Of a stretch of DNA of 64,000 nt, positions 8,640-17,317 are shown piece after piece (position 1 is the stretch's first letter; every line of letters starts with the position of its first letter). Below the pieces are notes generated by a model. The model ran no database searches, was not told the origin of the DNA, and worked only from the letters and a program-made list of their open reading frames with translations. The DNA is from Gammaproteobacteria bacterium (GTDB lineage Bacteria > Pseudomonadota > Gammaproteobacteria > Thiohalobacterales > Thiohalobacteraceae). The DNA lies in assembly GCA_018819175.1 (NCBI GenBank), contig JAHJQQ010000012.1:130884-194883 (forward strand), given 5' to 3'. Both the position numbers and the translations under genes were made by a program.

Positions 8640-11081
8640 ATGAATGATGAACAAACCTCTATGCGGGAATTGCCGCGCAAGCTGGCCCATGTTCAGTCGC
8701 TGTGGCAGAAACTGCTGTATGTGAAGTGGGATCAGCCGGTACTCGCACTGACGCGGCGCCTCGTGCACGACATTCTGGCCACCGCCAAAGCACAAACGCA
8801 GTTGGATATCAGCCGCGTGGCAAAGGACCTGGATGAACAGCTGGCCTTATTCCAGGACCACCGCTCACCTCCAGCCGAGGCGGAGCGTGGGCGGGTCAAC
8901 GGTGTGCTGCAGCATCTGGCAAAAACTATCCTGGCGTTGCAGGTGGAGGATCGGTATATACCGCCTGGCCCGGATGCACGGACAGCAGCTAAATCCAAAA
9001 CGGATCCTTCCCCGGCGAATGCCGCCTGCCGCCTGTATCTATTGGAAGATGATGTCCATCATGCGGAAATGCTCTCGCTACGCTTCAGCCACCATGGCTA
9101 TGACGTACATTGTTTCACGACTACCGTCGAACTCCAGCAGGCTGTGCGATGGCAGCTGCCGGATCTCTTGCTCATTGATGTGATGCTGGCGGAAGGTGCC
9201 TTGGCCGGTATCGACGCGGCTAAAAAGCTGCGTGAGGAATTCGCGGATGATTTGCCGGTCGTGTTTATGTCTGCGCGTGGTGACTTGGCCGCGCGCCTGG
9301 CTGCGGTGCGGGCCGGTGGTGTCGGCTATTTCCTCAAGCCCTTGGATTTCGATGAGCTGTTTCGGCGCGTTGATGACCTGCTGCAACGCAAGGCGACCAC
9401 CTACAAAGTGATGGTCGTCGAAGATGAAGAGCAGCAGGCCAATACCTATTCTCTGATTTTGCAGCAATCGGGTCTGGTCACCCGGGTGTTGACGCAGCCC
9501 TTGCAGATCCTCAAGGAGCTGCATGAGTTTCAGCCGGACCTGATACTGATGGATCTGTATCTGCCGGAATGCACGGGCATCGAACTGATGCAGCTGATCC
9601 GCCAGGATTCAGCGCACTATGCGCTGCCAATTCTGATTATCTCCAGCGAGACGGACCCCGCCAAGCACAATGCAGCGCTGAGTCAGGGCGCCGATTTGTT
9701 TCTGCTCAAACCCATTCAACCGGAGCAACTGGTCGCCGCGGTATCCAGCCGTGTCGGACGGGCACGGGCACTGACCCGCCGGCTGCAATTTCTCAGTCAG
9801 CGGGATCCGCTTACGGGATTGCTGAATCAGCGCGCCTTGCTCGGTTATCTCGATCAGCACCTGGCAGAGCTGCACGGTGGGCAGTTGAATGCCGCACTGT
9901 TGTATTTTGAAGTTGATCAATACCGCGCGCTGCGTGACAGGTTGGGTTTATCGGTAGCGGATCTGTTACTGGCGGACCTGGCCGCGCGCGTCAAAGAACG
10001 TTTGTATCGTGCCAGCCGCTTGGCACATTTCTCCGATGGCAGCTTCTGTGCGTTGTTGTTGGACATGGACCCATTGCAGGCAAGGGATGCCGCCACAACA
10101 CTTTGTGATCAGATCGCTGCCGGGGTGTTTTCCACTGAGCATGACTCGGTCCCCATGACCCTGAGTGTGGGGGTGTCGCCATTGAATGCGCGTTATACAC
10201 AAGCGCAGGACTGGCTGAGTGCGGCGGCGCTGGCGTGTGATATCGCCCGCGACGCGGGCGGTAATAGGGTCGAAATGCATCGCGAGGCCGTTGATGATCT
10301 GGCCACTCGCGAGTTACATGCACGCTGTGTCGAAATGTTGAATGCGGCCCTGCTAAACGATGGTTTTTATTGTCTCTATCAACCGATCGCCAGCCTGCGT
10401 GGTAAACCTATCGAGCGTTATGATGTATTGCTGCGCGCCGCTGCGCCGGATGGCCGCGAGGTTCCGGCTGGACGCATCTTTCAGGTGGCGCGCGAAGCTG
10501 GCTTGATCATGGCAATTGACCGGTGGGTGTTAAGTCATGTTGTGGAGTCAATGCAGCATAAGGCCAGTCATGGCAATAAGACGGTATTCTTCCTGAAACT
10601 GTCTGCCGAGTCACTGAACGATTCGACGCTTGCCGTCTGGATTGAGGAAACCCTGGAGAAGGCGGGTGTGAATGGGCAGCAGTTGGTGTTCGAATTTCTG
10701 GAATCCGATGTGGCAACCTCGCTGCGCGCCGCGGGATCATTGTTCACGCACTTGCGCAATCTGGGGTGTGGGATTGCGCTGGAGCATTATGGCGCCAGTC
10801 TGAATTCGAGTCAGTTGTTGAAGCATGTCCCCGTCGATTACATCAAGCTCGACGCTTCTTTCGTGCGCGATCTGGTGCGCAATCAGGCAAATAGGGAGAG
10901 TGTCCGCAATATCCTTCAACGGGCGGAGTCGTCAGGCGCCATGGTGATTGCCGGCTTTGTTGAAGACGCGGCAAGCCTGCCGGTGCTTTGGCAGTGTGGT
11001 GTGCATTTCATTCAAGGCAATTTCCTGCAGGCACCGGATGAAGCATTGAGCTTTGATTTTCGGGGTGGGTTTAACGCGTAA
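8640..11081 (+). CDS. FimX-like response regulator: HPt-like, two REC, degenerate GGDEF and EAL
   Basis: 813 residues. About 10-95 is helical and HPt-like. Two receiver domains follow (about 130-245 with LLIDVML, and 255-370 with LILMDLYLPE; both keep the acidic pocket, the phospho-Asp and a Lys in FLKP/LLKP). Next comes a diguanylate-cyclase-fold domain (DPLTGLLNQRAL) whose signature loop reads FSDGSFC instead of GGDEF. Last is an EAL-fold domain reading YDVLLR instead of EALLR and LEHYG instead of DDFG. Both c-di-GMP enzymes are therefore probably inactive, and the EAL fold may act as a c-di-GMP receptor as in FimX. A link to the pilus genes at 45-55 kb is inferred. Confidence 0.8.
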   Translation: MNDEQTSMRELPRKLAHVQSLWQKLLYVKWDQPVLALTRRLVHDILATAKAQTQLDISRVAKDLDEQLALFQDHRSPPAEAERGRVNGVLQHLAKTILALQVEDRYIPPGPDARTAAKSKTDPSPANAACRLYLLEDDVHHAEMLSLRFSHHGYDVHCFTTTVELQQAVRWQLPDLLLIDVMLAEGALAGIDAAKKLREEFADDLPVVFMSARGDLAARLAAVRAGGVGYFLKPLDFDELFRRVDDLLQRKATTYKVMVVEDEEQQANTYSLILQQSGLVTRVLTQPLQILKELHEFQPDLILMDLYLPECTGIELMQLIRQDSAHYALPILIISSETDPAKHNAALSQGADLFLLKPIQPEQLVAAVSSRVGRARALTRRLQFLSQRDPLTGLLNQRALLGYLDQHLAELHGGQLNAALLYFEVDQYRALRDRLGLSVADLLLADLAARVKERLYRASRLAHFSDGSFCALLLDMDPLQARDAATTLCDQIAAGVFSTEHDSVPMTLSVGVSPLNARYTQAQDWLSAAALACDIARDAGGNRVEMHREAVDDLATRELHARCVEMLNAALLNDGFYCLYQPIASLRGKPIERYDVLLRAAAPDGREVPAGRIFQVAREAGLIMAIDRWVLSHVVESMQHKASHGNKTVFFLKLSAESLNDSTLAVWIEETLEKAGVNGQQLVFEFLESDVATSLRAAGSLFTHLRNLGCGIALEHYGASLNSSQLLKHVPVDYIKLDASFVRDLVRNQANRESVRNILQRAESSGAMVIAGFVEDAASLPVLWQCGVHFIQGNFLQAPDEALSFDFRGGFNA

Positions 11082-11086
11082 TCCGA

Positions 11087-11890
11087 TTATCGCAAGTGCA
11101 AATTGATGAAGCGTCGCATCAACCCGCTATTGTAATGTTCCATCCGGCGCAGCATTTTCGGGAAATCCAGATCGTACTTTGCCATCAATTCGCGGGCTGG
11201 ATCGCGTAGCGCTTTGAGTTCCTTGCGGCTGTGCGGTACACACAATCCGAGCGCGATCAGATTGGCGCGTTGTTCGACGGGCAACCGTAATACCTGACTG
11301 TCGAAACCCTGTTGCATGTCTGTCAGGATGGTTTTGTACCCTGAGCCTGGTGTGATCCACAGATTCATGGATAGAACGCCGGAATCAGTGAGTGCGCGGC
11401 GGCAATCCGTATGGAAACTGCTGGGGCAGACATTGGGATGTACACCGCTGCTATCGTAGGCATCCACCAAGATCAGATCGTAATGCCGGTCCGGTGCCTT
11501 GTGCAGGAACTTGGCCCCATCCTCTATGTGAATGCGCAGCAGATCCGTATCCGGCAGCTGAAAATAGCGACGGGCCATGTCGATAACACCGGCGCGGGTC
11601 TCAACACAATCGATCACGGTTTCCGGGAAGTGCGCCAGGAAATAGCGCGCCAGCGAGCCACCGCCAAGCCCGATCATCAAAACACGCCGCGGTCGCGGTT
11701 GAAACAGCAGCCCGGCCAGCATGCTGCGGGTGTATTCCAGGGCCAGCGTCGCCGGCGCATACAGCAGCATGCTGCTCTGCCGCGCCCGGGTACCGAAATA
11801 TAGTGATCGCGTGCCGTCGTGATCGATGACCTCAATCAGGCCTTCGCTATCGCGTACTGCATAGATGAGGGTGCCGCGGTCGGTTTGCAT
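11087..11890 (-). CDS. Spermidine synthase-fold methyltransferase-like protein
   Basis: 267 residues with the spermine/spermidine-synthase Rossmann core: VLMIGLGGGSLARYFL (cofactor loop), CVETRAGVIDMAR, IHIEDGAKFL and the active-site-like DLILVDAYDSSG. Isolated homologues of this kind are often not polyamine synthases, and no speD lies nearby. I start at ATG 11890, because the 23 codons upstream in the longer frame are encoded by the inverted-repeat element 11903-12125. That element probably displaced the original 5' end or its leader. Confidence 0.75.
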   Translation of the reverse strand: MQTDRGTLIYAVRDSEGLIEVIDHDGTRSLYFGTRARQSSMLLYAPATLALEYTRSMLAGLLFQPRPRRVLMIGLGGGSLARYFLAHFPETVIDCVETRAGVIDMARRYFQLPDTDLLRIHIEDGAKFLHKAPDRHYDLILVDAYDSSGVHPNVCPSSFHTDCRRALTDSGVLSMNLWITPGSGYKTILTDMQQGFDSQVLRLPVEQRANLIALGLCVPHSRKELKALRDPARELMAKYDLDFPKMLRRMEHYNSGLMRRFINLHLR

Positions 11891-11902
11891 GGCGGCATTG
11901 TA

Positions 11903-12125
11903 AAGGAATCTCTGATTAAGTCGCTGAAGCGGCAGCTGCTGTGTTGCAGCCGGGCTCAAAAATGCGGGGCCGGGAAGCGGCAGACGCCATGTAAACTCCG
12001 CTTTTTACTCGGTGCTTTCCGCACCCCGCCCTTCGGGCCGGCTAGCGCCGTTCTCTCCACTTCGTTCCGAGTCACCCGGCTGCGCCTTGCATCTGCTCGC
12101 TTGATCAACTTAATCAGAGGTTCCT
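11903..12125. mobile_element. MITE-like element with AGGAACCTCTGATTAAGT ends
   Basis: The left end AAGGAATCTCTGATTAAGT (11903-11921) and the right end ACTTAATCAGAGGTTCCT (12108-12125) are inverted repeats, with similarity extending inward to about 28 bp. The element is 223 bp and has no coding capacity. Elements with the same TTAAGGAACCTCTGA ends lie at 39494-39611 and 57863-58000 but carry different interiors. Confidence 0.75.
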
Positions 12126-12137
12126 AAACAGGCAGGC

Positions 12138-12164
12138 AAAAAAATGCCGGGTTGTCAGCCCGGC
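12138..12164 (-). terminator. Intrinsic terminator after the IscR-like gene
   Basis: On the minus strand GCCGGG-CTGACAA-CCCGGC forms a 6-bp GC stem followed by a seven-T run. It lies 49 bp beyond the stop codon of the IscR-like gene. Confidence 0.8.
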
Positions 12165-12212
12165 GATAAGGGAGGAGAAGATTTGAAACAGGGGTGTATG
12201 CCGTGCGCCTGT

Positions 12213-12659
12213 TTAGGCGGCGCTACGCTGTAACGCACCAGCGACCAGCTTGCCGTCTTTCGAGGTGACCGCCTGGGCCAGACTGATGCTGTCCAGGTAA
12301 GCATAGATCTGCTGGCTGAGTTGATCCCACAGCATAAGGCTTTCACCACGCTGTTCGGCCTGAGCGGCCTCGGTGCTTACCGGGTGTGCGACGGCTTCGA
12401 GGCTTTCATCAACGGCGCGGAGAATGTCCGCGACACTGATTTCGCTCGCCGGACGACGCAGGCAATAGCCGCCACCCGGACCACGCAGACCGGTTACTAA
12501 TCCGTGTTTGCGTAATTGAGCAAACAATTGCTCCAGATAAGACACGGAAATGGATTGTTCAACAGAGATGTCAGCCAAGGTCACAGGTCCCTGCTTGTGG
12601 CGCAAAGCCAACTCCATCATCGCGGTGATCGCATAACGGCCTTTGGTTGATAGTTTCAT
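12213..12659 (-). CDS. IscR-like Rrf2 transcriptional regulator lacking Fe-S ligands
   Basis: 148 residues aligned by eye with E. coli IscR: KLSTKGRYAITAMMELAL and the winged helix-turn-helix up to GLRGPGGGYCLRR, including Glu43 in SYLEQLF. In the region where IscR has Cys92, Cys98, Cys104 and His107, this protein reads AVAHPVSTEAAQAEQRGES with no Cys. The only Cys is residue 66. It should therefore not hold the [2Fe-2S] cluster and may be a constitutively apo-type regulator. No iscS or iscU is adjacent. ATG 12659 is preferred over GTG 12671. Two palindromic operators precede it. Confidence 0.85.
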   Translation of the reverse strand: MKLSTKGRYAITAMMELALRHKQGPVTLADISVEQSISVSYLEQLFAQLRKHGLVTGLRGPGGGYCLRRPASEISVADILRAVDESLEAVAHPVSTEAAQAEQRGESLMLWDQLSQQIYAYLDSISLAQAVTSKDGKLVAGALQRSAA

Positions 12660-12708
12660 GGCTAACCTCACATTGTCTTAAAGATAGTGGTCGAATCAGT
12701 ATATATAC

Positions 12709-12757
12709 CTGACTTGTATGGTCAGAAATTCTACCTATTCTTGACTAATTTGGTCAA
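12709..12757 (-). promoter_or_regulatory. Promoter with two 17-bp palindromic operators for the IscR-like gene
   Basis: CTGAC-N7-GTCAG (12709-12725) and TTGAC-N7-GTCAA (12741-12757) have centres 32 bp apart, about three helical turns. On the minus strand a -35 TTGACC (12752-12757) and a -10 TAGAAT (12728-12733) with an 18-bp spacer lie across them. One operator therefore overlaps -35 and the other the start-site region, as expected for autorepression. The arms resemble IscR type 1 half-sites. Confidence 0.6.
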
Positions 12758-12933
12758 GTTATAAGGCGGCTGGATTTGCACCTCTGAAGCCGGTTTGACG
12801 CCTGAAATAGGGATTAAGTTCCTCTGAAACAGAGGGATGAGGGTGACTCAGGGAAATTGTATATTTTTGTGTCCGGGATTTATCCCGGACACTGGAGGCG
12901 GCCTTGGAGGGGGATTTTTTGCGGGATTAGGGG

Positions 12934-13056
12934 CTAGCACGCATTTCTCACCGCACATCTATTGCGGCCGTCGATGCGCCTGTATCTGCCGTGCGCCCTG
13001 CATCTACAGCCTCCTCGACGCCCTCGCGACGATTCGCGGTGAGAAATGTGGGCTAG
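12934..13056. repeat. Inverted-repeat element, CTAGC...CATTTCTCACCGC ends
   Basis: CTAGCACGCATTTCTCACCG (left) and its near-complement (right, 13036-13056) bound a 123-bp segment with no gene. The right end contains the TAG stop (13053-13055) of the HDOD gene. The remaining 12758-12933 holds only two small hairpins (12870-12892 and about 12821-12838). Confidence 0.65.
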
Positions 13057-14435
13057 GCGACCATGCGGGCAAGCTCATCGAGCTCGTTGTTTTCAGCGCA
13101 GAGGGTATCGCTCAGAGCGATGATCTTGGCGGCATCCAGACCGAGCATCTGCAGACTGAAGACAGGCAGGTCCACATCGTGCGTCGTACCCAGCCCATGG
13201 CGCGCCAATAAACGGTTGGCGACCAGCACCAGCTGTGCGTATACCGCATGATCACCCCAGAAGTGCTCGTTGTGATGCTGGCGCGCTGCAGTGACTAATT
13301 CTTCGGGCAGGCCCCAGGCGGAAAGCAGCCAGGCGCCAATCTGATCATGGCCAACGCCGAGAACGTATTTCTCGACCGTTTCCAACGGCACATCCGGATT
13401 CGCCGCGATGTAATGGTTGAGCAGAAAGAATTCGGCCTGGAACGCATGGCCCAACAATACCATTCCCATGTTATGCAGCAGGCCGGCGAGGTAGGCCGTG
13501 CCGCGGCGCGGGCGACGTTCCGCGGGCATCAGGTTCGAGAGGCGCTCAACCAGGGCTGCACAGTAGACCGAGTGGCGCCAGAAGGCATCCAGTCCAAGCG
13601 GGCCATCGGCGGGTATGCGCAGCGACTTACCGACGGTAATGCCGAGTGCCAGATTCAGTACGAAATCGAAACCGAGCACGCGTGCGATGGCGCCCTTGAG
13701 ATCTTTGATCTTGCCGGGATAGCCATACAAGGGTGAGTTTGCATAGCGCATGATACGGCCTGCCAACGGGGCATCCTTTTCGATCACGCGGCCCAGGTCT
13801 TCCGCATTCGCACGCGGATTACTGGCAAGATCAAGAATTTCCAATGCCGTGCTCGGCAATGCCGGCAGATCGTGGAATTCCTCAACCTGGCGCTTGATAC
13901 GTGCCGGGGTAAATTGTTCGATGGTCTTGCCAATATTCGCAGCCGAAGAGTCATCCCGATGCAGGGCAGAGATAGGATGGGAGAAGCTCCTGCAATTCGG
14001 GTTGCCTTGCAGGCGCATGAATTCGTCGCGCGACATGCGCAGCAGCAACGAATGGGAGCCCGGTTCGATATGCAGGATGTCATGTTCCAGCAGCGCGGAA
14101 TCCACAATCACATCCAGGCCATAGGCTGCGCCTAGAGGCGGGCAGCAGCGCATTTCACAATCGTCAAAGATGCCATGCAGCTGGTCAGCGGATACCGGTT
14201 CCAAGGTGCGGCTGAGCTGGGTGCAGAGGGCATCAAAATCCAGCAAATGGTTGCTCGGCAACACCGCCATCAGCGGACCTTGCGCATCGATCAGTACGAT
14301 GGCGCGCGCCAGCTGGGCACCATCGATGCCGCAGACTTGTGCGGCCTGCGCCAGACTGTCGGTGGCTTTATGATGCAGAGCCTGTACAGCGGCGTTCTGG
14401 TTATCTAAAAACCGTTGTAGTGTGGTCGGTAGCAT
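13053..14435 (-). CDS. YbaK/EbsC-like domain fused to HDOD signalling domain
   Basis: 460 residues. Residues 1-150 resemble the YbaK/ProX aminoacyl-tRNA deacylase fold (ARAIVLIDAQGPLMAVLP, LLDFDALC, CPPLGAAYGLDVIVDSALLE). About 175-385 is an HDOD domain (LPALPSTALEILDLASNP, APLAGRIMRYANSPLYG, FWRHSVYCAALVERL, AGLLHNMG), a non-catalytic HD relative used in signalling. Fusions of this type occur in gammaproteobacteria, but their role is unknown. ATG 14435 follows a strong TCCGGAGGG ribosome site. The stop codon lies within an inverted-repeat end, so the native C-terminus may have been clipped. Confidence 0.8.
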   Translation of the reverse strand: MLPTTLQRFLDNQNAAVQALHHKATDSLAQAAQVCGIDGAQLARAIVLIDAQGPLMAVLPSNHLLDFDALCTQLSRTLEPVSADQLHGIFDDCEMRCCPPLGAAYGLDVIVDSALLEHDILHIEPGSHSLLLRMSRDEFMRLQGNPNCRSFSHPISALHRDDSSAANIGKTIEQFTPARIKRQVEEFHDLPALPSTALEILDLASNPRANAEDLGRVIEKDAPLAGRIMRYANSPLYGYPGKIKDLKGAIARVLGFDFVLNLALGITVGKSLRIPADGPLGLDAFWRHSVYCAALVERLSNLMPAERRPRRGTAYLAGLLHNMGMVLLGHAFQAEFFLLNHYIAANPDVPLETVEKYVLGVGHDQIGAWLLSAWGLPEELVTAARQHHNEHFWGDHAVYAQLVLVANRLLARHGLGTTHDVDLPVFSLQMLGLDAAKIIALSDTLCAENNELDELARMVA

Positions 14436-14705
14436 GTTCGTCCCTCCGGACAGGGAGCAGTTGGTGATTTTTTGTACTGAGCAAAGCAATATTCAGGCCC
14501 AAGTTCTGAAAATCTATTTACATCATGGGATTAACACGTATTCTATGGGCCTTGACGCGTATTGAATCAAACAGGCGACAAGATTACGTCACTAGTCGTA
14601 TACTCGACCGCAGTCGCACTGAGTCGGACGGAATGCACCTAGCATGGAACACTGGCAGCTGCGTTACACGGCAACGATAACGAGAGAAGTGAGGAGAGAC
14701 AGCGC

Positions 14706-15158
14706 ATGGCACTAGACCAACCGGCGAAGACCGATCGTCGCGCCCGAGCCAAAGAACGTATGACAAGTCTGGTTGCATCGCGCAACGAAACTCTTGCTTT
14801 ATATTCAAGCCTGGCCAGTAACCGCCCCTACAAGCCCGGTGAAGAGACCGAGGAAATGGTCCGGCGTTTTTGTCAGGCGCTGGTGGATTATGCAGCGACT
14901 GCGCACTTCCAGCTGTATCGCTATATTGTGGAAAACAAGGAACGACGTCAGGCCGTATTGAGTCTCGCCGAGCAGGTGTATCCGCAGATCGCAGCCAGCA
15001 CGGATGCGATTCTGGATTTCAATGATCGTTACGATGTCGCGCCCTTCTCAACACGCATCCCGGATCTTGCCGACGATCTTTCGCAGCTGGGTGAGCTGTT
15101 GGCGGATCGTATTCAGCTGGAAGATCAGGTCATCGATGCGTTGGACGGCGAACGCTGA
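14706..15158 (+). CDS. rsd: Rsd/AlgQ anti-sigma-70 regulator
   Basis: 150 residues matching the Rsd/AlgQ family: a basic N-terminus, FCQALVDYAATAHFQLYRYI (E. coli Rsd has FCQSLVDYLSAGHFSIY), YPQIAASTDAILDFNDRY and the C-terminal LGELLADRIQLEDQVID. Rsd binds region 4 of the housekeeping sigma factor and favours alternative sigma use in stationary phase. A GAGGAGA ribosome site precedes ATG 14706, and GTATACT about 110 bp upstream is a possible -10. The 3' end overlaps the convergent methyltransferase gene by 34 bp. Confidence 0.85.
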   Translation: MALDQPAKTDRRARAKERMTSLVASRNETLALYSSLASNRPYKPGEETEEMVRRFCQALVDYAATAHFQLYRYIVENKERRQAVLSLAEQVYPQIAASTDAILDFNDRYDVAPFSTRIPDLADDLSQLGELLADRIQLEDQVIDALDGER

Positions 15159-15775
15159 GTCTTGAGTCGCGCAAACTCTGCGCGACTCAAATAGCGCCAG
15201 GGCCGTGGTAACAGACCCGGCACGCGCGCGCAGTAATCCTTGTATGCCTGTCCGAATTCTTCCATCAGCTTGCGTTCTTCCAGCGCTGAGCCCAGCCACA
15301 GATAACCCGTGACAATCAGCGCAGCCACCAGCCGTGCGCTGTCCATATCCCGCGTCCACAGCCACAGCAGTCCCAGGAAATACCAGGGATGACGGACAAA
15401 TCTATGCAGCGGAGATAGCCCGAACTGCGCAGGCGTTGCAGAGGACGCTGGTGAGATCCCAAGGAATGCCTGCATGTCATACGCGCGGCTGCTCCAGACG
15501 AAGCCGACCAGGACCAGCGCACTTATTCCATGCGCGAACCATGCCCAGGCACCTTGCCAGCGCCAGAGCCAATCCTCCGCAGCGAACTCGGTGGCGAGGA
15601 GCAGCGGAATCAGCAGTCCAAATGCCAGCAGGTTGTAACCCAGGCGATAGGATCTAGACTGAGCAGGCCAGCGCTTTGCTATCCAGGCCTTGAAACGCAG
15701 GGAGGCCAGCAGCGAGTGCAGGGCGCAGTAGCCGATCCAGGTGGCTGCCAGCATCAGAGTCGCTGTCGTTAACAT
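15125..15775 (-). CDS. Isoprenylcysteine/phospholipid methyltransferase-like (NnrU-like) membrane protein
   Basis: 216 residues with about five membrane segments. The C-terminal signature RFVRHPWYFLGLLWLW ... ALEERKLMEEFGQAYKDYCARVP is that of the ICMT/PEMT/NnrU methyltransferase superfamily, where RHP and the EE pair bind S-adenosylmethionine. Substrate unknown. ATG 15775 is preferred over GTG 15805. The gene is convergent with rsd and divergent from fbp; a palindromic repeat (15784-15948) separates its start from fbp. Confidence 0.75.
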   Translation of the reverse strand: MLTTATLMLAATWIGYCALHSLLASLRFKAWIAKRWPAQSRSYRLGYNLLAFGLLIPLLLATEFAAEDWLWRWQGAWAWFAHGISALVLVGFVWSSRAYDMQAFLGISPASSATPAQFGLSPLHRFVRHPWYFLGLLWLWTRDMDSARLVAALIVTGYLWLGSALEERKLMEEFGQAYKDYCARVPGLLPRPWRYLSRAEFARLKTQRSPSNASMT

Positions 15776-15783
15776 TCCATTTA

Positions 15784-15948
15784 TCCTATAAACCGCATCT
15801 GCCACGGAATCACACGGAAAAACACCGACAAGATCATAGGCTTCACGCTGGCAGCACCATCACCCACAAGGTGGTGAATAGTCGCTTCAGGAATGTACCG
15901 TGTTTCAGTGTCTTCCGTGTGTTTCCGTGGCTGAAATGATTTTTTTAA
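15784..15948. repeat. 165-bp inverted-repeat element, copy 1
   Basis: Arms GCCACGGAATCACACGGAAA (from 15801) and the complementary arm ending TTTCCGTGGC (15931) lie inside a longer unit that is repeated nearly intact at 36613-36774. Both copies begin CCTATAAACCGCAT and end GGCTGAAATGATTTTTT. Both occupy the gap between divergent genes. Confidence 0.85.
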
Positions 15949-15987
15949 GTTTATCATTTGCTTACCAGATCTAGCCTGCCAGGTATT

Positions 15988-16015
15988 TTGCTATATAAGC
16001 ATATTCTGATAGAAT
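15988..16015 (+). promoter_or_regulatory. Candidate sigma-70 promoter of fbp
   Basis: TTGCTA (15988-15993), a 16-bp spacer and TAGAAT (16010-16015), about 75 bp upstream of the fbp start. Confidence 0.5.
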
Positions 16016-16090
16016 GCACGGCCTTTTGAACGGGTCCCGATCCGCGTTGCCCGGTCATCCACACACAGTTTACCAACCGAGGATTGAACG

Positions 16091-17122
16091 ATGGATCACG
16101 GTACCACGCTAACCCAATTCATTATCGAAGAGCAGCGCCGCATCCCCGGTGCCACCGGTGATTTCACGTCCTTGCTCAACGACGTTTTGACCGCCTGCAA
16201 GAAGATCGCCTGCGCCGTGAACCGCGGCGGCCTGATCGGCATTCTCGGTTCCGCAGACACCGAGAACGTGCAGGGCGAGACCCAGAAGAAACTCGATATC
16301 ATTTCCAATGATGTCATGGTCAACTCCCTGGAGTGGACCGGCCATTTGGCCGGCATGGCCTCTGAAGAGATGGACGATCCGCTGCCCATCCCGGCCATGT
16401 ATCCGAAGGGAAAATATCTCATCCTGTTCGATCCACTCGACGGTTCGTCGAACATCGACGTGAATGTCTCGGTCGGCACGATTTTCTCCATCCTGCGCTG
16501 CCCGGAAGGCGTAAAAGAGCCCAAGGTCGAAGATTTCCTGCAGCCCGGCACCAAGCAGATCTGCGCCGGTTATGCGATCTACGGACCGACCACCATGCTG
16601 GTAATGACCTCCGGTCACGGTGTGAATGGTTTCACTCTGGATCGTTCCATTGGTGAATTCATCCTCACGCATTCCGACATGAAGATCCCGGCCGATACGT
16701 CCGAGTTCGCCATCAATATGTCCAACCAGCGTTTCTGGGACGCGCCCATCAAGCGTTATGTGGATGAATGCATTGCCGGCAAGGAAGGCGTGCGCAAGAA
16801 GGATTTCAATATGCGCTGGGTCGCCTCCATGGTCGCTGAAGTGCATCGCATTCTGACCCGCGGCGGCATTTTCATGTATCCGATGGACAGCAAACTCAAG
16901 GCCAAGGGCCAGACCGGAAAACTGCGGCTGATGTACGAAGCCAACCCGATGGGTTTCATTGTCGAGCAGGCCGGTGGTGCTTGCAGCACCGGTTCCGAAC
17001 GGATCATGGACATCCAGCCGACCGATCTGCATCAGCGTGTGCCGGTGGTGCTGGGTTCCAAGAACGAAGTTGAGAAGGTCGTGCAATATCATCAGGAGGC
17101 CGGTAAGAAGGCGGTCGCTTGA
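16091..17122 (+). CDS. fbp: Fructose-1,6-bisphosphatase class I
   Basis: 343 residues; hydrolyses fructose 1,6-bisphosphate to fructose 6-phosphate in gluconeogenesis (or the Calvin cycle if present). Metal-binding DPLDGSSNID and GPTTMLVMTSGHGVNGFTLD are intact, as are the active-site stretch RYVDECIAGKEG ... RWVASMVAEVHRIL and the C-terminal LMYEANPMGFIVEQAGG. Start ATG 16091 follows CCGAGG. No rubisco or phosphoribulokinase genes are adjacent, so autotrophy cannot be inferred from this locus. A strong terminator follows. Confidence 0.95.
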   Translation: MDHGTTLTQFIIEEQRRIPGATGDFTSLLNDVLTACKKIACAVNRGGLIGILGSADTENVQGETQKKLDIISNDVMVNSLEWTGHLAGMASEEMDDPLPIPAMYPKGKYLILFDPLDGSSNIDVNVSVGTIFSILRCPEGVKEPKVEDFLQPGTKQICAGYAIYGPTTMLVMTSGHGVNGFTLDRSIGEFILTHSDMKIPADTSEFAINMSNQRFWDAPIKRYVDECIAGKEGVRKKDFNMRWVASMVAEVHRILTRGGIFMYPMDSKLKAKGQTGKLRLMYEANPMGFIVEQAGGACSTGSERIMDIQPTDLHQRVPVVLGSKNEVEKVVQYHQEAGKKAVA

Positions 17123-17150
17123 TTTACTGATCCATTCTATTGTCATCCCG

Positions 17151-17188
17151 AAACAGGCCGTGTCCACAAGACACGGCCTGTTTTATTT
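17151..17188 (+). terminator. Intrinsic terminator of fbp
   Basis: AACAGGCCGTGTC and GACACGGCCTGTT form a 13-bp stem followed by TTTATTTT, 28 bp after the fbp stop. Confidence 0.9.
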
Positions 17189-17210
17189 TGCATCACTGCT
17201 GTCCCATAAA

Positions 17211-17317
17211 CTCCCTCTCCCTCCGGGAGAGGGCTGGGGAGAGGGGATCAAAAGGGCGTAACGTGCCGATGTCATTTATCCCCTCATCCTGTCCTTCTCC
17301 CGAAGGGAGAAGGGACG
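17211..17317. repeat. CCCTCTCC-type palindromic repeats in the fbp-cupin gap
   Basis: Two short hairpin units, CCTCTCCCTCCGGGAGAGG and CCTTCTCCCGAAGGGAGAAG, belong to the family at 6287-6352 and 63890-63978. The rest of 17189-17499 shows nothing I can call a gene. Confidence 0.6.

Noticed and set aside
7752..8795. 347-codon open frame overlapping the TauE-type permease in another frame
   Set aside because: Arg/His/Ala-rich translation with no membrane segments; the permease frame has clear family motifs.
11891..11959. Longer N-terminus for the spermidine-synthase-fold protein
   Set aside because: These codons are encoded by the terminal part of a repeat element, so they are unlikely to be ancestral coding sequence.
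16109..17167. 352-codon open frame on the minus strand opposite fbp
   Set aside because: Lies entirely over a textbook fbp gene; its translation is rich in His/Gly/Asp without any domain, as expected of an antisense shadow.
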